Positions 9,097-17,541 of a stretch of DNA of 64,000 bases are shown here, piece after piece. Below the pieces are notes generated by a model. It saw only the letters and a program-made list of their open reading frames with translations. It had not been told where the DNA came from and made no database searches. The stretch is from Novosphingobium sp. SG707 (GTDB lineage: Bacteria > Pseudomonadota > Alphaproteobacteria > Sphingomonadales > Sphingomonadaceae). The translations under genes and the position numbers were made by a program. The stretch is from assembly GCF_012275515.1 (NCBI RefSeq), contig NZ_JAAZQL010000001.1, forward strand, positions 417,006-481,005. Reading direction: 5' to 3'. Numbering within the stretch: the first letter of the stretch is position 1; each line of letters begins with the position of its first letter.

Positions 9097-10023
9097 ATGG
9101 ACTATGATTACATTCCCCTTCCCGCCCGCCAGCCTCTGAAGTGGCCGAATGGCGCGCGGGTGGCGCTGATCCTGACCTTCAACCTTGAGACGTGGGATCT
9201 GACCAAGGACAGCGACAAGCCCTATTACGCGGGCGGCCCGGCGATCCTGCCGGATTCGCTGCCTGCCAACACGCCCGACTTTCCCAATTTCACCTGGCGC
9301 GAATATGGTCAGCGGGTTGGCATCTGGCGTCTCTATGATCTGTTCGACGAACTGGGCGTCAAGGCGAGCTGCACCACCAATGCCGTGACGTTTGAGCGGC
9401 GCAAGGCGATGACCGATGCTTGCCTTGAGCGCGGTTGGGAATTGCTGACGCACAATTGGGAGCAGGGCGAATTGCTGACCTCCTTTGCGCATCAGCCGGA
9501 AAAGGAGCGCGACATCATCCTGCGTTCTTTGGACCAGTTCGAGAAATACACCGGCCGCAAGTCGAAGGGTTGGCTGTCGTCCTCGCTGCGCGGCACGATG
9601 CAGACGGCCGATATTCTGGCCGAATATGGCTGCAAATTCTACTGCGACATCATGAATGACGATCAGCCCTATCTGCTGAAGACGCCGCATGGTCCGATCG
9701 TCTCAGTGCCATATTCTAACGAAATCAACGATTTCACCTTCATTACGCGCAAGAATTTTACCACCGACCAGTTCCGCGACGCGCTGATCGAGGAACTCGA
9801 CGTGCTTTATGCTGAGGGCGCCAAGACCGGGCGGATCATGAATGTGGGCCTCCACCCGCACGTCTCGGGCCGCGCCCATCGCGTCCGCGCGCTGCGCGAA
9901 TTTATCGAACATGCCAAGAGCCTGCCCGGCGTATGGTGGGCAACCCGCGAGGAAATCGCGGAGTGGTATCTGGAGAACCATGAATCGCACATCCCCGGCC
10001 AGCTTGAAGGCGGTGCAAAGTGA
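9097..10023 (+). CDS. Polysaccharide-deacetylase-family hydrolase, PuuE/imidase-like
   Basis: 308 residues, the size of PuuE-type allantoinases and bacterial cyclic-imide hydrolases rather than of sugar deacetylases. It has the CE4/NodB-type barrel: LILTFNLETWD at the first strand, WELLTHNWEQGELL around the second motif and a later MNVGLHPHVSGR. There is no signal peptide, so it acts in the cytoplasm. The family opens cyclic ureides and imides by hydrolysing a ring amide. It is the first gene of a three-gene operon and its stop overlaps the GTG of the FAD monooxygenase. This is one of three such proteins in the window. The ring substrate is an inference. Confidence 0.85.
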   Translation: MDYDYIPLPARQPLKWPNGARVALILTFNLETWDLTKDSDKPYYAGGPAILPDSLPANTPDFPNFTWREYGQRVGIWRLYDLFDELGVKASCTTNAVTFERRKAMTDACLERGWELLTHNWEQGELLTSFAHQPEKERDIILRSLDQFEKYTGRKSKGWLSSSLRGTMQTADILAEYGCKFYCDIMNDDQPYLLKTPHGPIVSVPYSNEINDFTFITRKNFTTDQFRDALIEELDVLYAEGAKTGRIMNVGLHPHVSGRAHRVRALREFIEHAKSLPGVWWATREEIAEWYLENHESHIPGQLEGGAK

Positions 10024-11171
10024 GCAAGCCGCAGACCATTCTGATTGTTGGCGGCGGCGTGGCGGGCATGACCGCCTCGGCCGCGCTGGCCCAGCAGGGT
10101 TTCAAGGTGACGCTGCTCGAATCCGCGCCCCAATTCGGCGAAATCGGCGCGGGTCTGACGCTGACGCCTAACGCGATGAAGGGGCTGGATTTCATCGGCA
10201 TCTGCGAGGAAGCCGCCGCCGTTGCCGTCGAACCCACCCGCCAGCGCATCCAGCACTGGCAGGACGGGCGCACGCTGGTGGCGTTTGACCGTTCGACCCA
10301 GCGTGAGAAATATGGCGCGCCCTATATCACCGTTCACCGCGCCGATCTGCATGGCGTGATGACCCGTGCGGCGGAGCGCGCCGGGGTGGAGATGATCGCC
10401 GGGGCTGCTGTCGTGTCCAGCGAGGGAACCACCGTGACGCTGGCCGATGGGCGGCAATTCAGCGCCGATGTGCTGGTCGGTGCCGATGGCGTGAAAAGCG
10501 TCATCCGTCAGCGCTTTGGCGACGATGCCCCGCATTTCACCGGCCATGTCGCATGGCGCTGCCTTGTGCCGGTGACGCCGGAAATTCAGGATCTTTCCGA
10601 CTTCCCCGGCATCATCATCGGCCCCGGTGCGATGATGAACCGCTATAATGTGCGCGGTTCGAAGGTGATGAATTTCGTCTTCTTCGCCCGGCAGGAGGGC
10701 TGGAATCAGGAAGGCTGGACCACGCCTGCCGATCCGGATGAATTGCAGGCGATCTATGGCCATTGGTGCGAGGATGCGCAGCGTCTGCTGAAGGCCGCAA
10801 TTGCCCAGCCGCTGTTCAAATGGGCGATCAACGCGCGCAAGCCGATGCCGAGCTGGGTGCTGGACGGCAATGTCACGCTGATCGGCGATGCGGCCCATGC
10901 GATGACGCCGTTCCTCGGCCATGGCGCGGCTTGCGGGATCGAGGATGCGGTGGTGCTGGCCCGCGCGCTGGCCGCCTCGGATTCCGCTGCCGAGGGCCTT
11001 GCCCGCTATGAGAAGGCGCGCCACGAACGCGCGACCTTCATCCAGCAGGAATCGAATGCCAATGCCGACCGGATGCAGGGGCAGAACACCGATTTCTTCG
11101 GCCTTGAAGGCATGAAGGACGAGGAATCGCTCGGCCTGTTTCTTTATGACCCGCGCACGGTGGAAGTATGA
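10020..11171 (+). CDS. FAD-dependent monooxygenase, salicylate-hydroxylase-like
   Basis: 383 residues, starting at GTG 10020 inside a GTGA overlap with the deacetylase-like gene. Group A flavoprotein hydroxylase: IVGGGVAGMTASAALAQQG near the N-terminus, the DG motif in LVGADGVKSVIR and the GD motif in LIGDAAHAMTPFLG at about 287-300. Relatives include salicylate 1-hydroxylase, 3-hydroxybenzoate 6-hydroxylase and 6-hydroxynicotinate 3-monooxygenase, all of which use NAD(P)H and oxygen to hydroxylate an electron-rich ring. It sits between a ring hydrolase and an aldehyde dehydrogenase. The ring type cannot be read from the sequence. Confidence 0.88.
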   Translation: MSKPQTILIVGGGVAGMTASAALAQQGFKVTLLESAPQFGEIGAGLTLTPNAMKGLDFIGICEEAAAVAVEPTRQRIQHWQDGRTLVAFDRSTQREKYGAPYITVHRADLHGVMTRAAERAGVEMIAGAAVVSSEGTTVTLADGRQFSADVLVGADGVKSVIRQRFGDDAPHFTGHVAWRCLVPVTPEIQDLSDFPGIIIGPGAMMNRYNVRGSKVMNFVFFARQEGWNQEGWTTPADPDELQAIYGHWCEDAQRLLKAAIAQPLFKWAINARKPMPSWVLDGNVTLIGDAAHAMTPFLGHGAACGIEDAVVLARALAASDSAAEGLARYEKARHERATFIQQESNANADRMQGQNTDFFGLEGMKDEESLGLFLYDPRTVEV

Positions 11172-12670
11172 ACGTGTTGCCCTTTGATGGCCACGCCATC
11201 GCCCCCGAAACCGCCGCCTTTCTGGGCCAGCAGCATCGGTTGCTGATCGACGGCGCATGGGTTGACGGCAGCGGTGAACATATTACCCGCGACCCGGCCA
11301 CCGGCCTTGAACTGGCCCGCTTCGCCACCGGCGGCGCGGCCGAGGTGGACGCCGCCGTGGCCGCCGCCCGCCGCGCCTTTCATGGCGCATGGGGGCGGAT
11401 GACGGTTTCGGACCGCACCGCAATCCTGTTCCGCCTTGCCCGGATCATGGAGGCCAATGCGCAGCTTTTGACTGAGCTGGACATTGTCGACAATGGCATG
11501 CCCGGTTTCATCGCCGGGCTGACCACGGCGAATTGCGTCGAAATGGTCGATTATTACGCGGGCGCGGTGATGCGGATCGAGGGCACCACCACCGCCCCGC
11601 CGCGCCATATTGCCGCCGAGACCGAGGCGCTGACCTATACGCTGCGCGAGCCGGTGGGCGTGGCGGGGTTGATCGTGCCGTGGAATGTGCCGCTTTCCAC
11701 GGCCATCCTGAAGCTGGCGCCTGCGCTGGCGGCGGGCTGCACCGTGGTGATGAAGCCCAGCGAGGAAACCCCGCTCTCGGTGCTGGCGCTGGGGCAGATG
11801 ATTCTGGATGCCGGGTTCCCGGCGGGCGTGGTCAATATCGTCAATGGTTTTGGCGGGGATTGCGGCGCGGCGCTGGCCGAGCATCCGGGCGTGGACAAGA
11901 TCAGCTTCACCGGATCGACCGTGACCGGCAAGAAGATCGTGCAGGCCGCCTTGGGCAACCTCAAAAAGGTCAGTCTTGAACTGGGCGGCAAATCGCCGGT
12001 GGTGGTGATGCCGGACGCCGATCTGGCGCTGGCTGTCCCTGGGGTGGCGCTGGCGACCTTCTTTCTTCAGGGCCAGAACTGCATGGCGGGCACGCGCATC
12101 TTTGCGCATGAGGCGATCCATGACGCGCTGGTCGAGGGCGTGGCGGCCTTTGCGGCGGGCATGAAGCTGGGCCACGGGCTGGACCCGGCCACGATGCAGG
12201 GGCCGATGATCTCGGACGCGCATAGCGCCAAGGTGATGGGTTACATCGAGGCGGGCAAGGCGGCGGGGGCCACGCTGGTCTGCGGCGGGGACAAGCTGGA
12301 CCGCCCCGGCAATTTCATTCCGCCGACGATCTTTGCCGATTGTCGGCCCGATATGTCGATCGTGCGCGATGAGATCTTTGGCCCGGTGATGGCGGTGCAG
12401 AAATTCGCCACCACCGATCTGGACGAGATTGCCGAGCTTGCCAATGACACGCCCTTCGGCCTGTCGGGCAGCGTGTGGACGCGCGATCTGTCGACCGCGC
12501 ATCGCATGGTCAAGCGGATCCGCGCGGGCCATGTCTCGATCAATTGCCACGGCGCGGTGGGCACCAACATCCCGTTCGGCGGCTTTGGCCAGTCGGGATG
12601 GGGCCGCGAATTTGGCCGGGAAGGGCTGGACGCCTATCTCGAAACCAAGGCCGTAACAGCCCGGCTGTAA
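11168..12670 (+). CDS. NAD(P)-dependent aldehyde dehydrogenase
   Basis: 500 residues, full length. The catalytic pair is present: Glu271 in LELGGK and Cys305 in QGQNC; the PWNVPL cofactor-site motif is at 171-176. The ATG overlaps the monooxygenase stop (ATGA). It oxidises an aldehyde to an acid as the last step of this three-gene operon. It resembles, but is clearly distinct from, the ALDH at 19.9 kb. A strong terminator follows. The aldehyde is unknown. Confidence 0.93.
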   Translation: MNVLPFDGHAIAPETAAFLGQQHRLLIDGAWVDGSGEHITRDPATGLELARFATGGAAEVDAAVAAARRAFHGAWGRMTVSDRTAILFRLARIMEANAQLLTELDIVDNGMPGFIAGLTTANCVEMVDYYAGAVMRIEGTTTAPPRHIAAETEALTYTLREPVGVAGLIVPWNVPLSTAILKLAPALAAGCTVVMKPSEETPLSVLALGQMILDAGFPAGVVNIVNGFGGDCGAALAEHPGVDKISFTGSTVTGKKIVQAALGNLKKVSLELGGKSPVVVMPDADLALAVPGVALATFFLQGQNCMAGTRIFAHEAIHDALVEGVAAFAAGMKLGHGLDPATMQGPMISDAHSAKVMGYIEAGKAAGATLVCGGDKLDRPGNFIPPTIFADCRPDMSIVRDEIFGPVMAVQKFATTDLDEIAELANDTPFGLSGSVWTRDLSTAHRMVKRIRAGHVSINCHGAVGTNIPFGGFGQSGWGREFGREGLDAYLETKAVTARL

Positions 12671-12674
12671 CACG

Positions 12675-12706
12675 AAAGGGGCGGGGAAATTCCCGCCCCT
12701 TTTTTT
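12675..12706. terminator. Strong bidirectional rho-independent terminator
   Basis: AAAGGGGCGGG (12675-12685) pairs with CCCGCCCCTTT (12692-12702) around GAAATT and runs into a T-tract on the plus strand; the A bases on the left give a partial T-tract on the minus strand. It separates the convergent ALDH and IclR genes. Confidence 0.92.
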
Positions 12707-13499
12707 ATGCGCTGCCTACGGGTGCGCCATTCGACAGATCGTGGCTGATCGCCGCAGCAGTGGCCTTCAGATCATCGAGATAGCGTTCGAGCGCGGTCGA
12801 AAGCTTCATCGCGGCCACGAAAAAGGCCAGCGTGATCGCCGCCTCGAAATGGCCGTTGCGGAACACCGGCACCGCGATGGACGAGGTCTTGCCCGGCGTC
12901 AGATTGTGGTGATTGCGCCCCTGCACCGCATAGCCGTCGGCGCGGATGCGTTCGACATCAAGGCCAACCTCAGCGGTCGCCAGATAGTTGAGGTCGATAT
13001 CCTGCGACACGCGCATGAAGCGCAGGATCATCTCGCGATCCTCGTCATCGGCAAAGGCCATCGACACCTTGCCCGAGGCGCTGTCCAGAATGGGCAGCGT
13101 AAAGCCGGGATAGTAGTGCTCGAAAGTCAGCGAGGAATTGGCATGGGTGGAATCGCGCAGCATCATGTCGCGCCCCACCCGGATCGCCACCGACACCGGC
13201 CAGCCCACCCGCCGCGTCAGCGCCACGATATGCGGCCGCGCGATACGCACCAGTTCATCGTCATGCTGAAAACCGGTGGCCAGCGTCTGGACCAGCGCGG
13301 TGGCGCGGTAACGCTTGCGCGCCGGCTCCTGCTCGATCAGGCCCTCATACAGCAGCGTCTGCACGATGCGGCAGGCGGTGGGATAGGGGACCTGGCTCGC
13401 CTTCGCGATTTCCATCATCGAAAGCGAGCCGTGACGATTGATGGCTTTCAGCGCGGCGATTGACCGCGTGATCGACCGAATGGGAACACCCTTTTCCAT
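12705..13499 (-). CDS. IclR-family transcriptional regulator, probable master regulator of the region
   Basis: 264 residues. The N-terminal winged helix-turn-helix spans about residues 9-70 (RSITRSIAALKAI, then SMMEIAKASQVPYPTACRIV as recognition region) and is followed by the GAF-like IclR effector domain to about 255. IclR proteins bind palindromic operators as dimers or tetramers and respond to small aromatic or organic acids, as activators or repressors. It is the only DNA-binding protein gene seen in 64 kb. A perfect copy of the repeat found at most other promoters here lies 75 bp upstream of this ATG, which suggests autoregulation. The effector is unknown. Confidence 0.94.
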   Translation of the reverse strand: MEKGVPIRSITRSIAALKAINRHGSLSMMEIAKASQVPYPTACRIVQTLLYEGLIEQEPARKRYRATALVQTLATGFQHDDELVRIARPHIVALTRRVGWPVSVAIRVGRDMMLRDSTHANSSLTFEHYYPGFTLPILDSASGKVSMAFADDEDREMILRFMRVSQDIDLNYLATAEVGLDVERIRADGYAVQGRNHHNLTPGKTSSIAVPVFRNGHFEAAITLAFFVAAMKLSTALERYLDDLKATAAAISHDLSNGAPVGSA

Positions 13500-13574
13500 G
13501 ACCGTTTCTCCCGTGAAACTCTATTGTCGTGAGAGTGTCAGGAGATTGTCATTTTTCCGAAAAGGACGCCAGTT

Positions 13575-13591
13575 TATCCGACAGGCGGATA
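13575..13591. promoter_or_regulatory. Candidate IclR operator 4, perfect palindrome (TATCCG-ACAGG-CGGATA)
   Basis: A perfect inverted repeat of two 6-bp arms around a 5-bp centre, 75 bp upstream of the iclR-type ATG and inside the short gap after the alcohol dehydrogenase stop. It is the best copy of the repeat and I use it as the reference. Confidence 0.8.
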
Positions 13592-13612
13592 CGCATTCTG
13601 GCGTATATCCAT

Positions 13613-14731
13613 TTAGCCGCCGGGAATGACCACCTGCCGGATGGCTGCGCCGCTGGCCAATTTGTCCATCAAAGCGTTGATTTCCGACAGCGGGCTGATC
13701 GAGGTGAGCAGCTTTTCCACCGGCAGGCGACCTGCGCGCCACAAGGCGATGTAGCGCGGAATATCGCGCGAAGGGATCGAGGAACCCATGTAGCTGCCCA
13801 TTAATGTCTTGCCGTCGGCGACCAACGAAAGCGCGTTGATCGACAGCGACTCGGACGGATTGGGCAGGCCGACTGTCACGATCCGCCCCCCACGCCGCGC
13901 CGCCTGATAGGCCGTCGCCAGCACGGCGGCCTTGCCCACGGTTTCGACGACCACATCGGCGCCGCGCGCGGCTTCTTCCTCACCCGGGGCAAAGGCGCCC
14001 GCCGCGCCCAGTTCGAGCGCCAGCGCGCGCTTTTCCGCGCTAGGGTCGACCGCATAGACCGGCTGCGCACCGCTGGCCAAGGCGCCGAGCAGGGCGGCAA
14101 GGCCCACCCCGCCAAGGCCATAGATCAGCACGCTTTCGCCGGGGCGGACGGCGGCGGTGTTCATCACCGCGCCAACCCCCGTCAACACCGCGCAGCCGAA
14201 CAGCGCGGCGGTTTCGGCCGGAATGTCGGCGTCCACCTTCACCACGCTGCGCCGGTCGACCACGGCGTGGCTGGCAAAGGCCGAGACGCCGAGGTGATGA
14301 TGGACATGCGCGCCATCACACGACAGGCGATGCCCGCCGCGCATCAATTCGCCGCGCCCATTGGCCGCCGCGCCATTCGGGCAGAGGTAGCCCTCGCCCG
14401 ATTGGCACGCGACGCATTGGCCGCAGGAGGGCAGGAACACCAGCACCACCCGGTCGCCCACGGCAATGTCGCGTTCGGCCGGATCGCCGATGGCCAGCAC
14501 CGTCGCCGCCGCCTCATGCCCCAGCGCCATCGGCATCGGGCGGGGGCGATCCCCGTTGATGACCGACAGGTCCGAATGGCACAGGCCCGCCGCATCAATC
14601 CGCACCAGCAATTCGCCGGGCAAAGGATCGGCCAGTTCCACCGATTTCACATCCAGTGGCCTGTTCGCGCCATAAGGGGCGGGGTTGTTGCCGCTCTGGG
14701 TCAGCACGGCGGCGGTGATGGTCTGGCTCAT
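13613..14731 (-). CDS. Zinc-dependent alcohol dehydrogenase (MDR superfamily)
   Basis: 372 residues from the ATG at 14731, which directly follows the upstream lyase gene. Catalytic zinc ligands are seen in GLCHSD and GHEAA, with the third Cys in FGCAV. The structural zinc lobe CGQCVACQSGEGYLC carries four cysteines. The Rossmann motif is YGLGGVGLAALLG. This is the class III/benzyl-alcohol-type zinc ADH arrangement, which uses NAD to oxidise a primary alcohol. Last gene of the HyuA-HyuB-lyase operon. The substrate is unknown. Confidence 0.93.
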   Translation of the reverse strand: MSQTITAAVLTQSGNNPAPYGANRPLDVKSVELADPLPGELLVRIDAAGLCHSDLSVINGDRPRPMPMALGHEAAATVLAIGDPAERDIAVGDRVVLVFLPSCGQCVACQSGEGYLCPNGAAANGRGELMRGGHRLSCDGAHVHHHLGVSAFASHAVVDRRSVVKVDADIPAETAALFGCAVLTGVGAVMNTAAVRPGESVLIYGLGGVGLAALLGALASGAQPVYAVDPSAEKRALALELGAAGAFAPGEEEAARGADVVVETVGKAAVLATAYQAARRGGRIVTVGLPNPSESLSINALSLVADGKTLMGSYMGSSIPSRDIPRYIALWRAGRLPVEKLLTSISPLSEINALMDKLASGAAIRQVVIPGG

Positions 14732-14735
14732 GGTC

Positions 14736-15590
14736 TTACTTTGCCCACTTCTTTTCAAAATCCCAGACTTCGTTGAACCCGATCAGGCCGCAGAATTCCT
14801 TGAAGTTGAAAATGCCTTCGGGCTCGCCAATGCCGTGATCCTTCAGGTCGCGCAGGCACTTTTCCATGGCCGTGGCCGCCACCAGCGAGGTCAGCGAGGG
14901 ATAGATGGCGTAGGCATAGCCGATCTCTTCCAGAACGCTGGCGTTGGGGATGGGGGTCGAGCCGCCATTGGCCATATTGGCCATCACCGGCTTTTCAAAC
15001 AGCGAGCAGGCCTTGGCCATTTCCTCTTCGCTTTCCAGCGCTTCGGGGAAGATGACATGGGCGCCGGCCTTGTCATAGGCTTCCATGCGGCGCATCAGGG
15101 CGTCGAAACCTTCGCTCTGGCGCGCGTCGCTACGGGCGATGATGAGGAAGTCCTCGCTCTCGCGTGCGGCGACGGCGACCTTGATCTTGTCGACCATATC
15201 CTCGACCGGGATGCAGCGGCGGAAGGGCGTGTGGCCGCACTTCTTGGGGAATTCCTGATCTTCAAGCTGGATGCAGGTGACGCCCGCCGCCTCATAGCCC
15301 TTGACCGTGTGATGCACATTGAGCAGCCCGCCATAGCCGGTGTCGCCATCGGCAATCACCGCGCTGTTGCTGGTGCGCACCAGCGTGGTCATGCGGTTGA
15401 GCATTTCGGTATAGGTGGCGATGCCTGCGTCGGGCAGGCCCCATGCGCTGGCCGTCAGCCAGTAGCCGGTGCCATAGACGATGTCGAAGCCCACCTTGTT
15501 GGCGATGGCCGCCGTGATCATGTCCTGAATGCCGGGCACGACAAAGAATTTGCCGCTTTCCAGCTTTTGGCGAAGGATGGGATTGGCCAT
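14736..15590 (-). CDS. Isocitrate lyase/PEP mutase superfamily lyase (2-methylisocitrate or 2,3-dimethylmalate lyase type)
   Basis: 284 residues, the size of methylisocitrate, dimethylmalate and related lyases. The metal site DGDTGYGG (81-88) and the lyase signature loop KKCGH (116-120), whose Cys is the general acid, are both intact. The loop points to C-C bond cleavage rather than to PEP mutase or phosphonate chemistry. Products of such enzymes are pyruvate, glyoxylate or succinate plus a small acid. In a region with two LeuCD hydratases, splitting of an alkylated malate to pyruvate and propionate, as in the known dimethylmalate route, is an attractive inference. It lies 61 bp after HyuB. 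Confidence 0.88.
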   Translation of the reverse strand: MANPILRQKLESGKFFVVPGIQDMITAAIANKVGFDIVYGTGYWLTASAWGLPDAGIATYTEMLNRMTTLVRTSNSAVIADGDTGYGGLLNVHHTVKGYEAAGVTCIQLEDQEFPKKCGHTPFRRCIPVEDMVDKIKVAVAARESEDFLIIARSDARQSEGFDALMRRMEAYDKAGAHVIFPEALESEEEMAKACSLFEKPVMANMANGGSTPIPNASVLEEIGYAYAIYPSLTSLVAATAMEKCLRDLKDHGIGEPEGIFNFKEFCGLIGFNEVWDFEKKWAK

Positions 15591-15612
15591 GATGTTCTTC
15601 CTGCGATTGTTG

Positions 15613-15642
15613 CGGCCCCGAAAGCGGACGCCTTCGGGGCCG
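15613..15642. other. 10-bp-stem hairpin inside the hyuB-lyase gap
   Basis: CGGCCCCGAA (15613-15622) pairs exactly with TTCGGGGCCG (15633-15642). Neither side has a clear T-tract, so it may act as an RNA processing or stability element, or as a partial terminator, inside the operon. Confidence 0.5.
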
Positions 15643-15650
15643 GATAGGTT

Positions 15651-17525
15651 TTAGGCGACGGTGGCCCATTTGGGCGCCTGCGGCGCGGGCAGGCCGGTTT
15701 CGGCCAGGCAATTGGCGCGCAGCGTTTCGAGGTCCGGGCCAAAGTTGAAGGTTTCGATGGGGCCGCGCTCGGCGCGCATTTTGGCGCGCAGAGCCTCGGT
15801 GGCGGCGGCATCCACCGCACCATCGACCAGCACCACGCCATAACGCAGCGCGCCCTTCTCGGTCACCAGCCCCTGCGCCAGTTCCTTGGCGAGCAGCGCG
15901 GGATCGCGCTCCAGCGGGTCACCCCAGCCGCCGCCGCCCCAGGTGATGAAGTGCAGGCGATCGCCCGCCTCGACCGGATAATCCTCCAGCTTGTTGCCGA
16001 CGACGATCTCGGTGCCGTCCTTCTTGACCAGAACCTTGCGCGCGCGAGCGCCCGGTTCGCCGCCGTTCACGCCCCATGGCGGCACGAACCAGCGGTCGTC
16101 ATGGATGGCGATCACGCCGTCCTCGAGGAAGCGATAGACCATGTCGATGCCGTTGCCGCCGCGATGCAGACCTGCGCCGCCCGAATCCGCCACCGTTTCA
16201 TACCGTTCGATGATCAGCGGGAAGTAGCGTTCGAGAAACTCATTGGGCACGTTGGTGAAGCCGGGGAAGAGCGAATGCCCGTCGGGCCCGTCGCCCATCG
16301 GGCGGCCCGGAATGCCGCCAAAGCCGATCTGGAACAATTGGAACCACTTGCCCGCCTTGTCCGTGCCCGCATAGAAGAGGTGAGGCGACGACGAGAAGCC
16401 CGCAGCATTGAGGAATTCCGGCGTCTTTTGCCCCAGCAGACCGCCAAGGATGTCGAACAGGCGGCCCAGCACGTGGGTGCGGCCCGACAGCGCGGCGGGG
16501 AACTTGGGCTTGAGCAACGATCCTTCGGGGATGCGCACGTCAATGAGGTCATAATAACCGTCGTTGAACAGGATCTGCGGATCGAAGACCATGATCATGT
16601 AGATGCCGAAGAACATGCGCATCATGTTCTCGTTGAGCAGCATGTTGATCGAGGCCTGGGACTGGGGATCGGTGCCGTCAAAGTCCAGCACGACCCTGGT
16701 GCCATTCGGGCCGTTTTCGCGCCACATCGTGCATTTGATCTTGTAAGGGCCAAAGCCCATACCATCGTCGCAGATGTAGTCCTCGAAGCTGACCTTTTCC
16801 TCGCCGATCGAGGTTTCAATGAGGTGCTTCATCGCGCGGTAATTGCGATCCAGCAGCAGGTCGGTGGCCGAGGTGAACATGTCGTCGCCAAAGCGCTCAG
16901 CCATTTCCACCACGCGGGCGGCGGCCACGCGGCACGAGGCGATCAGCGCGTTGAGGTCCGCCTTGCACCAGTCGGCCGTGCGGCTCTGATGCATGACCAG
17001 CTTGATCAGGTCTTCGTTATAGACGCCCTTCTTCCAGATCTTGACGGGCGGGATGCGTACGCCTTCCTGAAAGATCGACGTGGCGTGGATCGGCATCGAC
17101 CCGGGCACCATGCCGCCGATGTCGCTCTGATGGCCGAACATCGAGGTATAGGCGATCAGGCGCCCGTCCTTGAACACGGGCAGCAGCACCAGCCAGTCGT
17201 TGCAGTGCGAGATCGCCCCGCCCACCGAATAGGGGTCAGACAGGAAGATCAGGTCGCCGTCCTCAACCGTGCCGTCATAGCCTTCGAGGAAGGGGCCGAT
17301 GTACGAACCGAACTGGCCCACGATCATGCGGCCCTGATAGTCGGCGATCAGCGGGAAGGCGTCGCCCTGTTCGCGGATGCCGGGCGACATGGCGGTGCGC
17401 ACCAGCGTGGCGTCCATTTCGATGCGGGCGTTGCGCAGGGCGTTTTCGATGATGTCCAGCGTGACCGGATCTACGGCCACGGTGGCAAAAGGCGTTTCAT
17501 TGGCCTGAATGATCTGTGCGGGCAT
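15651..17525 (-). CDS. Hydantoinase B/oxoprolinase-family subunit
   Basis: 624 residues. The whole length matches the HyuB fold of 5-oxoprolinase, N-methylhydantoin amidohydrolase and acetone/acetophenone carboxylase subunits: VDPVTLDIIENALRNAR at the start, GDAFPLIADYQGRMIVGQ, LSDPYSVGGAISH and the glycine-rich C-terminus LHFITWGGGGWGDP. In these enzymes the B subunit works with the ATP-using A subunit to hydrolyse a lactam or imide ring or to carboxylate a ketone. It starts 16 bp after HyuA. ATP-driven opening of a lactam is the favoured role; a carboxylase cannot be ruled out. Confidence 0.92.
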   Translation of the reverse strand: MPAQIIQANETPFATVAVDPVTLDIIENALRNARIEMDATLVRTAMSPGIREQGDAFPLIADYQGRMIVGQFGSYIGPFLEGYDGTVEDGDLIFLSDPYSVGGAISHCNDWLVLLPVFKDGRLIAYTSMFGHQSDIGGMVPGSMPIHATSIFQEGVRIPPVKIWKKGVYNEDLIKLVMHQSRTADWCKADLNALIASCRVAAARVVEMAERFGDDMFTSATDLLLDRNYRAMKHLIETSIGEEKVSFEDYICDDGMGFGPYKIKCTMWRENGPNGTRVVLDFDGTDPQSQASINMLLNENMMRMFFGIYMIMVFDPQILFNDGYYDLIDVRIPEGSLLKPKFPAALSGRTHVLGRLFDILGGLLGQKTPEFLNAAGFSSSPHLFYAGTDKAGKWFQLFQIGFGGIPGRPMGDGPDGHSLFPGFTNVPNEFLERYFPLIIERYETVADSGGAGLHRGGNGIDMVYRFLEDGVIAIHDDRWFVPPWGVNGGEPGARARKVLVKKDGTEIVVGNKLEDYPVEAGDRLHFITWGGGGWGDPLERDPALLAKELAQGLVTEKGALRYGVVLVDGAVDAAATEALRAKMRAERGPIETFNFGPDLETLRANCLAETGLPAPQAPKWATVA

Positions 17526-17541
17526 GGGTCTTGCCTCCTTC

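Noticed and set aside
15630..15646. TATCCG on the minus strand in the hyuB-lyase gap as an operator
   Set aside because: Only one arm is present; the other reads GAAGGC. The sequence is part of the hairpin.
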